Assembly: GCA_018303705.1 (NCBI GenBank) | Contig: JAGVXQ010000048.1 | Coordinates: forward strand, 1 to 5,200 | Source of the DNA: Candidatus Woesearchaeota archaeon | GTDB taxonomy: Archaea; Nanobdellota; Nanobdellia; SCGC-AAA011-G17; JACPNG01 | Direction: 5' to 3' | Length of the DNA stretch: 5,200 nucleotides | Shown here: piece after piece, positions 1 to 5,200 of the stretch | Layout: each line of letters starts with the position of its first letter | Position numbering within the stretch: position 1 is the stretch's first letter | Notes under the pieces: generated by a model | Database searches by the model: none | Told to the model about the DNA's origin: nothing | The model's input: only the letters and a program-made list of their open reading frames with translations | Made by a program: the position numbers and the translations under genes

Positions 1-1121
1 CCTGGTCTTAGCAGCATGCTCCTTGAGATGGAGTCATTGACTATGCCTGGAGCTTTCCTCACCCTGAAACTTGCAGCAACATAATGATTATTCTTGTTCC
101 TTGCCTTTATCTCCAATGGAAAATAGCTTCCAAAGTTCGCGCTTTCAACCAATGGCTTTATTTCAAACTCAACACCACTGTCAAAGATTCCTCTCGCACT
201 GCTTACGTTAGCATCAACATTAAGGTTGTAAGTTGCCATGTTGACATTTGATGCCCTCCAGCCATAGCTGACAGAAGGCGACTCTGAATCAATTGAGTCA
301 TAAAACTTCACGTGACCAGGATCTATCCAGCCATACTGCCCATAAGTTACATCAAACGGTATCCATCCATACCCAGGAAAATATATTTCTGCCCACCCGT
401 GGTTCCCGAAATTATAACCCTTGTTTGTATATGCTATGCCGCTTACAAACCTACCAGGCATTCCCAATGACCTTGCCATCGATATGAAAAGGTTGGTCAG
501 TTCATCGCAAACCCCATACTTGTGCTCAAGCACCCAGCTGGACTTTTCAACAACATTCTCTGTCATCGTGTCAAGCGAATAATTTATGTTTTGGTTTACC
601 CACTTTGCTAATTTAAACGCCACGCTGTAATAATCATCATCACCCTCAGCTATTTCAGCTGCCTTTCTTCTTATGTCATCATTCAAATCTATGAATTTCG
701 TTGGTTTTGTATGCTTCTCAAGATCATTGCCCAATGCTTCCAATGGAAATCTTATCTTCTTGTCAACTTTTATTATCTCATTTTCTGTCCTAACATCATA
801 ATACATGCTAAAGCTGTACCTTGCTAAAGAAGGATTTCTCCATATAAATCCCCTGGAATCCTGGCTTTTCAGCACATCGGTCTTTGGGTAAGCATTATAT
901 CTCTCTGCAACAACCTTCTGCATGTAATTATTTTTGGGATAAAACATCGCTGTGATGTTCACAAAATCAAGCCTGCCCCCATTTTCCAACAAGACCGTGT
1001 CAGCAAAAGATGAAACATTTATGTCTATCTCAAGCTGCTTGTATCCATTGTAATTCTCCACGCTCGAATATGCAGCAGGCAGAATTAAAACCAGGGCAAT
1101 AAACAAGTTAATGGTTTTCAT
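1..1121 (-). CDS. Secreted transglutaminase-like cysteine-triad protein (3' end outside window)
   Basis: An ATG at 1121-1119 opens a frame that stays open to the left edge (373 codons). An in-frame TAG at 1133-1131 rules out an earlier start, and this ATG is followed at once by a signal peptide. Residues about 166-260 form a transglutaminase-like core: GVCDE carries the candidate nucleophile Cys205, NHGWAEIYF carries His241, and WIPFDVT carries Asp257, with the usual 'ARSLGMPGRFVSG' stretch between Cys and His. The part before the core (about 21-165) is mixed alpha/beta and unrecognised. After residue 290 a beta-sandwich-like region begins and runs off the window. Archaeal and bacterial members of this superfamily (Pfam Transglut_core, PF01841) are mostly uncharacterised; known ones act as cysteine proteases, amide hydrolases or cross-linkers. 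The protein is expected outside the membrane. Gene overlap with the surface glycoprotein suggests a joint role, but the substrate is unknown. A C-terminal anchor may lie beyond the window. Confidence 0.93.
   Translation of the reverse strand, partial: MKTINLFIALVLILPAAYSSVENYNGYKQLEIDINVSSFADTVLLENGGRLDFVNITAMFYPKNNYMQKVVAERYNAYPKTDVLKSQDSRGFIWRNPSLARYSFSMYYDVRTENEIIKVDKKIRFPLEALGNDLEKHTKPTKFIDLNDDIRRKAAEIAEGDDDYYSVAFKLAKWVNQNINYSLDTMTENVVEKSSWVLEHKYGVCDELTNLFISMARSLGMPGRFVSGIAYTNKGYNFGNHGWAEIYFPGYGWIPFDVTYGQYGWIDPGHVKFYDSIDSESPSVSYGWRASNVNMATYNLNVDANVSSARGIFDSGVEFEIKPLVESANFGSYFPLEIKARNKNNHYVAASFRVRKAPGIVNDSISRSMLLRP
350..626 (-). other. Transglutaminase-like catalytic core with intact Cys-His-Asp triad
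   Basis: The core starts at about residue 166 with a helix (FKLAKWVNQNINYS). Cys205 is codon 509-507 in GVCDE, His241 is codon 401-399 in NHGWAEIYF, and Asp257 is codon 353-351 in FDVT. The 36-residue Cys-to-His and 16-residue His-to-Asp spacings are normal for this superfamily. All three catalytic residues are present, so an active enzyme is expected. Confidence 0.92.
1062..1121 (-). other. Signal peptide of the transglutaminase-like protein
   Basis: Residues 1-20 have a single Lys at position 2, an uninterrupted hydrophobic core (INLFIALVLILPAA) and small residues after it, as in a Sec signal peptide. Cleavage is probably near the A-A-Y-S-S stretch, but the exact site is uncertain. No lipobox cysteine is present. 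Confidence 0.8.
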
Positions 1122-4100
1122 ATCTGCTTCCTAACTTGGCAAACAATTTCTTTTCATTACTGTGCCTCTTATTTCTGTCTTTTTTCCTCTTTTTAATCAT
1201 TAAAAATATTGATACAATCAGTGCAATAGCCAATATGATTACAATTGATACCAATATAAGAATAGACTTCTTGTCATAAACCTCTACAGGATATTTAAGC
1301 ACCTTGCCCTTGCTTGTTACCAGGTCCTTGCATGCGTTTATTGCGGTTTCTGTAAGGGCCATGGACTTTTCCAACCTGCCCTCGCTTAAAGACTCTTCAG
1401 CCTGCTTTATTATCTCGTTAAGCTCCAAGCACTCTGGATTTTCCTTGAACAGGTCTTTTACGAACTTTATGCGCTCTATTATTATTGTCTTGTTTGAGGT
1501 TGTTGATCCAGTGCCTGCGTTTATGTACACGTAAGCAAGCTCTGCCAATGACGGGTTCATGGACTCTGCTTTTATTGATATGCTGTATGACCTTGTTGCA
1601 TTAGATGTCTCAAAGGCAAAGTCAACGCTTTGCTCGCGGTTGACATCCAAGTAAGGTATTGCTGCCATTTCTGGCCTGACTGTTATGCCTGTTTCATTTG
1701 GAATGGCTGTTATCTGGATGTTGCTCAAGCCAATCTGGCCATTGTTCTTTATCATTATCGGCACTATAGCTTTTGTGTTCAGGCCAAGGTAGAATGGCGT
1801 CGGAGTTATTATGTTCATATCATAATAATAGCCAACACTGCCTGAGCCTCCTCCACCACCGCCAACTGTTGTAGTAGTTGTAGTTGTGGTTGTGGCAACG
1901 CTTTCAGACAATGAAAAAACAGAAAATCCTGTCACGAGCCCTGTAGCAATATTGCTGTCTGCATCCACTGATGTTGTTACCTCAGCCCACGAGCAATTGC
2001 TTGTTGAAGAGCATTTGTAAAACTTGATGTTGTTCTCATTTGTTATTGTACTCAAGCTGGCAGTATAATTGTATGTTATGTTAGACTGCTTGTTATCAAT
2101 GTTATTGTCAAGCTGGAACCTGTCTAATGTCCTTGTGTCCGTCGGTCCTGTTGACTCATCAAGGTTGCTGTAATTGAAAGATCCAGTATAGCTTTCATTT
2201 ATTGTTGAATTTTCAAGTATCATGCTTTGGGCATCATTTATTGTGAACTCAACATCATACTTGCCTCTTGGCAGCCCCTCAGTTACTGTCGCTCCCTGGA
2301 GTATTGCCCTCCTGCTAGATATATCTCTTATTATAGTGTTGTTTACGCTGCTCGGGCTTATTGTTACAGTCACATTTGGCGTTACAAAGAAGCTTCTTGT
2401 TGCAGTTGCCTGTTGGCTGTTTGCATCTATTATTGTCGTGCTAACGCTGTAGTTTCCAATGTCCGTAGCATTTATTGTATAGTTGTATGTATAATTCAGT
2501 GCTGTCTTCGAATATTCAGAATAACTCATGTCATAATTTGTGCCGTTCGGCAGTGTTATCGTTGTTGTAGTGCTTGTAAGTACGGTATCAGTTGCAGCAT
2601 AAATGCTTATGTTCACGCTGCTGTTCTGTGTTGTATACGTGGGATATGTTTCAAATGATACTATTCTTGGTACAGAGACCGATGACCCAAGCGTCCTTGT
2701 TACAACTAGCACTATAGTCGAATTGAAATCACCAAATGTTCCATTATAAGTTTTTGCAACAACAGTAAGTATGCTTGGCTCCAAATCAGTTGGGACAACA
2801 TAATTATATTTCCATGTTGTATTCTCGCTTGCTGTCTGGTTTGACATCTGGTATTCTTCGTTCACGCCATCCCCTGTTACAGTTAAAGTAACGTTTGTTA
2901 TCCAGTCTTGCCTTGAATCTTCCCTCAGGTATATGCTCACTGTCTGCGCAGGGTATATTACTGTAATGTTTGCAGGGCTGTATATTGTTACAGTTGCATT
3001 TACAAATTCAAATCTGTTTATCTGGGAAAAATTGCTGTCTGTGTACGAATCGTTCGACCTTACTTTGTAGTACAATATCCCTTGCGGCATGGTAATGTTT
3101 TTGTATGAGTTGTTTGCTGATACATACTTGTTGTCTATTTCAAAGCTAAACGCAGAGTCATTTGCTATTACCACATTGTATGTTATTGCATCCCCATCAG
3201 AGTCATTCGAGTTGAATAAAAATGTAACATTGCTCACCAATTTCTGTGTGTCATTTTCAGGCATTATTAATGTTGGCACTGTTGGTATATTGTCTATCAA
3301 GAAGCTTGCCGTAACAGACTTGTTTTCATGCCCAACAGAGTCATTTGCATATGCTGTAAAGTTGTTCCATCCTCTTATGAATGTAAGGTTGTTGCTATAT
3401 CCGGCATTGCAGTCCAATGTCATGTTAGTATAGTTATTTAGGTTATACCAACAGACTTCCAGATTGCCATCTGATATGCTCCAGTTTACAATAGCATCGC
3501 CTATAGATGCTATATTTGAGCCATTGCTTGGGTATGTTATTAAAGCACTTGGCCATGTACTGTCGAGCCTTATTCTTCTTGTGTCAGTTTGGTTTATGTT
3601 TCCAGCCAGATCATAAATGCTTGCATTGTATATGTAAACATCATCTAGGCTTGGCGCAGACCAGTTTATGCTCCTGTTGTTTCCTGTGTATATTGTTGTG
3701 TTCAGCAATGCAGTCTGGTTGTACAACCTGAAAGTAATATTCCCAAGGTTTGTTTCATCAACAGATATGTTCACAAGGATATAATTCTGGTCCACTATCG
3801 AATTGTTCGCTCCTGTGCTTGTGTTGTACGTTGCAACAGGGATTGTCCTGTCTACTGCTATGGCCCTTGCGTCTGTAGCATTGTAATTTCCGCTTCTGTC
3901 ATACATCGAGGCATTGTAATAATATGTTCCATCTGTTGCTATGCTGAAATTTATGCTGTAGTTGTTCATGTTGTCATTTGCCATCACAGTCTTGTTCGTC
4001 ATTGCAGATGCAGTAAACAGCTCAAATGTCATGTTATCCATGTAGCTTTCTGAAACAGAAATATTCACTATCGCATTGCTGCTGTTTGTATAAGTGTTAT

Positions 4101-5200
4101 TTGCTGCTGTGCTTGTGTTGTATGTCACTATTGGCAAAACCGTATCTATTATGAAGAATGTTGTTGCATTAGTATTTGTATCAATGCCATCTGTTAAGTT
4201 TGCTGTCCAGTTTTGCAGGCCATCGTTAAAGGTATAAGTGTAATTCAGCAAATTATAGCCTGATACATTGCTGTATGTCTTATTTATTGCTGATGTATTG
4301 GCTATGAAATAGACTGTCAATGAATCTTGGTTCAGATCATCAACGCTTATGTTAAACATTACTGTGTTGTTCCTCAGATAAGAGCCATTTACAGGGTATA
4401 TTACATCTGCTGTTGGTTTTGTGTTTATTATTTCAACTGCAGCATACTCTTCTCTTCTTGTATTGTCAAGGCTGTCTCCGCTTGTTACGTTGAATGTAAA
4501 ATTCATTGTCCCAGTTATGTCGTTTGGAACTGTTATTGAGTAGTTGAAATAAGTGTTTGTTACATAACTTATTGTTCCTGTATGGTTTACCCATGTGTTG
4601 TTTGGCAGCTGGTACCATGCTTCCACATCAGTTATTGTGTCATTGCCATCATTGTCCCCTGCTATAAGCCTTACATCTAATCTCTGGCCCTTGTACACTT
4701 TTGTCAGGTTTGTGTTCGCAGTATCTGCATAAGAGCTGTTAAAGTATTGTATGTCATATATTCCAGGCAGGTATACTATTGTAAGGTTTATATTGTATGA
4801 CTTGAACTGGCTTACATTCCATGTTGCATTTGCATCAAGATGGTGTTCTGCCTTTGCCAGTATTGTGTAATTAACAGAATATATTGTAGCAGTATAATTC
4901 TTTATGAAATATTCTAGTTTTTTCCATTCAGTTAAGCCGTTATTTCCTGTCAACTGACCTGAAACAAATGCGTTCAATGAACTGTTTACTGTTACGTTTG
5001 CTGAGCTCACTGCACCAGATGAATTTGTTACATTTATCCTAGTATATTCTTTTATTGTTATGTTGCTTAAGGGGTGTGATATTGTTATTGTGCTATTAAT
5101 GCCTTTTAAGCTGCAGTTTAAGCATGTTACATTGGCTGTTGCTAGGACATTAGGTATGTGTATATCATCTACTGTGCCTACAAAGTAAGAATTTTCTATT
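1108..5200 (-). CDS. Giant Asn/Thr-rich multidomain surface glycoprotein with C-terminal membrane anchor (5' end outside window)
   Basis: The frame is open from the right edge to a TAA at 1110-1108, giving 1363 visible codons; residues here are numbered from the codon at 5199-5197. A GTG at 5010 could be mistaken for the start, but 63 further open codons of the same sequon-rich composition precede it and no signal peptide follows it, so the true start lies beyond the window. Visible order: N-terminal beta-rich part (1-260), four Ig-like modules (261-636), three beta modules (637-941), a PGF-type terminal domain (942-1102), Thr9-Val-Gly6 linker (1103-1118), a CARDB/NEW-like beta domain (to about 1228), a helical segment, one membrane helix (1312-1335) and a basic cytoplasmic tail (1336-1363). 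By hand I count about 92 N-x-S/T sequons and only eight cysteines, in four local pairs. This is the layout of an extracellular stalk or adhesin-like surface protein. Its ligand and exact role cannot be read from sequence. The structural class is well supported; no specific family name is. Confidence 0.93.
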   Translation of the reverse strand, partial: IENSYFVGTVDDIHIPNVLATANVTCLNCSLKGINSTITISHPLSNITIKEYTRINVTNSSGAVSSANVTVNSSLNAFVSGQLTGNNGLTEWKKLEYFIKNYTATIYSVNYTILAKAEHHLDANATWNVSQFKSYNINLTIVYLPGIYDIQYFNSSYADTANTNLTKVYKGQRLDVRLIAGDNDGNDTITDVEAWYQLPNNTWVNHTGTISYVTNTYFNYSITVPNDITGTMNFTFNVTSGDSLDNTRREEYAAVEIINTKPTADVIYPVNGSYLRNNTVMFNISVDDLNQDSLTVYFIANTSAINKTYSNVSGYNLLNYTYTFNDGLQNWTANLTDGIDTNTNATTFFIIDTVLPIVTYNTSTAANNTYTNSSNAIVNISVSESYMDNMTFELFTASAMTNKTVMANDNMNNYSINFSIATDGTYYYNASMYDRSGNYNATDARAIAVDRTIPVATYNTSTGANNSIVDQNYILVNISVDETNLGNITFRLYNQTALLNTTIYTGNNRSINWSAPSLDDVYIYNASIYDLAGNINQTDTRRIRLDSTWPSALITYPSNGSNIASIGDAIVNWSISDGNLEVCWYNLNNYTNMTLDCNAGYSNNLTFIRGWNNFTAYANDSVGHENKSVTASFLIDNIPTVPTLIMPENDTQKLVSNVTFLFNSNDSDGDAITYNVVIANDSAFSFEIDNKYVSANNSYKNITMPQGILYYKVRSNDSYTDSNFSQINRFEFVNATVTIYSPANITVIYPAQTVSIYLREDSRQDWITNVTLTVTGDGVNEEYQMSNQTASENTTWKYNYVVPTDLEPSILTVVAKTYNGTFGDFNSTIVLVVTRTLGSSVSVPRIVSFETYPTYTTQNSSVNISIYAATDTVLTSTTTTITLPNGTNYDMSYSEYSKTALNYTYNYTINATDIGNYSVSTTIIDANSQQATATRSFFVTPNVTVTISPSSVNNTIIRDISSRRAILQGATVTEGLPRGKYDVEFTINDAQSMILENSTINESYTGSFNYSNLDESTGPTDTRTLDRFQLDNNIDNKQSNITYNYTASLSTITNENNIKFYKCSSTSNCSWAEVTTSVDADSNIATGLVTGFSVFSLSESVATTTTTTTTTVGGGGGGSGSVGYYYDMNIITPTPFYLGLNTKAIVPIMIKNNGQIGLSNIQITAIPNETGITVRPEMAAIPYLDVNREQSVDFAFETSNATRSYSISIKAESMNPSLAELAYVYINAGTGSTTSNKTIIIERIKFVKDLFKENPECLELNEIIKQAEESLSEGRLEKSMALTETAINACKDLVTSKGKVLKYPVEVYDKKSILILVSIVIILAIALIVSIFLMIKKRKKDRNKRHSNEKKLFAKLGSRYENH
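1111..1266 (-). other. C-terminal transmembrane helix and basic cytoplasmic tail
   Basis: A 24-residue hydrophobic stretch (SILILVSIVIILAIALIVSI and four more, 1266-1195) is followed by 28 residues with 12 Lys/Arg, starting KKRKKDRNKR. The positive-inside rule places the tail in the cytoplasm and everything before it outside. No sortase LPxTG motif precedes the helix, so the anchor appears to be retained. Confidence 0.92.
1129..1132 (-). promoter_or_regulatory. Shine-Dalgarno site for the transglutaminase-like gene
   Basis: On the minus strand the bases before the ATG read TTAGGAAGCAGATATG. The AGGA core is 7 bases upstream of the start codon and lies inside the last codons of the upstream gene. 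It supports the chosen start and, with the 14-base gene overlap, suggests translational coupling. Confidence 0.65.
1318..1491 (-). other. Charged helical segment with two cysteines, likely a hairpin
   Basis: Residues about 1237-1294 are rich in Glu, Lys and Leu with no sequon after the first residues: IERIKFVKDLFKENP, then ELNEIIKQAEESLSEG and RLEKSMALTETAI. Cys1257 (codon 1431-1429) and Cys1290 (codon 1332-1330) lie near the outer ends of two predicted helices joined at SEGR. A disulphide closing a helical hairpin just outside the membrane is plausible. Confidence 0.65.
1516..1836 (-). other. Membrane-proximal CARDB/NEW-like beta domain
   Basis: About 107 residues after the linker include 'NTKAIVPIMIKNNGQIGLSNIQI', a strand pair with a KNNG turn seen in CARDB- and NEW-type stalk domains that precede membrane anchors. 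It has only two sequons (NET and NAT), unlike the outer part. The family assignment is by pattern only. Confidence 0.55.
1837..1893 (-). other. Thr9-Val-Gly6 linker
   Basis: Nine Thr codons (1893-1867) are followed by one Val, six Gly codons (1863-1846) and Ser-Gly-Ser. Synonymous codons are mixed, so this is not a simple DNA triplet run. Such Thr/Gly linkers are typical of archaeal surface proteins and may carry O-linked sugars. It separates the sequon-dense outer part from the membrane-proximal part. Confidence 0.88.
1894..2376 (-). other. Domain with a PGF-pre-PGF-like ending before the linker
   Basis: This stretch is less repetitive than the Ig-like modules and ends with a Cys pair (codons 2013-2011 and 1995-1993), a Trp, a 'T...T' segment and TGFSVFSLSES. 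Archaeal PGF-pre-PGF domains end in a similar 'Trp ... PGFSxFAI' pattern, just before a linker and anchor. Here Thr-Gly-Phe replaces Pro-Gly-Phe. The assignment rests on the last 40 residues only. Confidence 0.45.
2377..3291 (-). other. Three further beta-sandwich modules, the first FN3/cadherin-like
   Basis: Approximate modules are 3291-2998, 2997-2686 and 2685-2377. The first carries an acidic NDSDGDAITYN loop (3207-3184 and next codons) and an LYYKVRSNDSYTDS strand, as in FN3- or cadherin-like domains. The other two alternate hydrophobic and Thr/Ser/Asn residues and contain many sequons, but I recognise no specific family. Boundaries are estimates from recurring Pro-containing strand starts. 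Confidence 0.6.
3292..4419 (-). repeat. Four tandem Ig-like modules in the surface glycoprotein
   Basis: The modules lie at 4419-4144 (92 residues), 4143-3850 (98), 3849-3562 (96) and 3561-3292 (90). Each opens with a Pro a few residues in, followed by an ITYPxNGS- or VTYNTST-type strand, and ends in a hydrophobic strand closed by Asp (IID, AVD, RLD, LID). The middle two are clearly homologous: both have TYNTST at the start, VNISV in the middle and a Y-Y-N-A-S-x-Y-D-x-x-G-N signature near the end. This matches bacterial and archaeal Ig-like (Big-type) stalk domains. The fourth module has two cysteines 14 residues apart (codons 3453-3451 and 3411-3409). Confidence 0.82.

Noticed and set aside
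1100..1140. Terminator or promoter between the two genes
   Set aside because: The genes overlap, and I see no hairpin, T-run or TATA-like box at the junction.
1111..1320. Sortase or archaeosortase sorting signal
   Set aside because: There is no LPxTG and no PGF motif next to the membrane helix, and the 28-residue basic tail is longer than in typical sorting signals.
1867..1893. Microsatellite of TGT/AGT triplets
   Set aside because: The triplets are irregular and all encode Thr on the minus strand, so a peptide linker explains them better.
1894..2020. GPS/GAIN-type autoproteolysis site near the Cys pair and TGFSVFSL
   Set aside because: The ending has a loose resemblance, but there is no His-Leu/Thr or His-Leu/Ser cleavage tripeptide at the expected place.
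2222..2658. Plus-strand open frames here and elsewhere (for example 293-487, 1304-1534, 3089-3433, 3507-3731, 4327-4539)
   Set aside because: They lie antisense to well-supported minus-strand genes, have no recognisable domains or sensible composition, and arise because Asn/Thr/Ile codons read backwards contain few stops.
3292..4419. CRISPR array or other DNA-level direct repeat
   Set aside because: Spacing of about 290 bases and similarity mainly at protein level fit tandem protein domains, not short identical repeats with spacers.
5008..5010. GTG as the start codon of the large surface protein
   Set aside because: The frame continues open for 63 codons to the window edge with the same sequon-rich composition, and no signal peptide follows the GTG.

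Overview
The window is AT-rich and almost wholly coding, all on the minus strand. It holds two overlapping genes, each cut by a window edge, with no intergenic gap, RNA gene, mobile element or CRISPR array. Asn-rich, sequon-dense surface-protein sequence, a Thr-run/Gly-run linker, heavy use of AGA/AGG and ATA codons, and a short AGGA ribosome-binding site suggest an archaeon. A DPANN-type lineage (Woesearchaeota/Pacearchaeota-like) is my best guess. This is inference from style, not from a marker gene.

Region 5200 to 1108 (read leftward) encodes a very large secreted, membrane-anchored surface protein. Its 5' end and signal peptide lie outside the window; 1363 codons are visible. In order it shows: an N-terminal beta-rich stretch with a C-x-x-C motif; four tandem Ig-like modules of 90 to 98 residues; an FN3/cadherin-like module; two more beta modules; a domain ending like archaeal PGF-pre-PGF domains; a Thr9-Val-Gly6 linker; a membrane-proximal beta domain; a helical segment with two cysteines; one transmembrane helix; and a 28-residue strongly basic tail. 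A hand count gives about 90 N-glycosylation sequons, nearly all before the linker.

Region 1121 to 1 encodes the first 373 residues of a secreted transglutaminase-like protein. It has a signal peptide and a complete Cys-His-Asp triad. Its ATG lies inside the last codons of the surface protein gene (14-base overlap) behind an AGGA site, so the two are probably co-transcribed and translationally coupled. Both products should act outside the membrane. A working idea is that the transglutaminase-like enzyme processes, trims or cross-links the glycoprotein or a neighbouring surface polymer; the sequence does not prove this. The pair looks like an archaeal cell-surface module rather than a new defence or mobile system.
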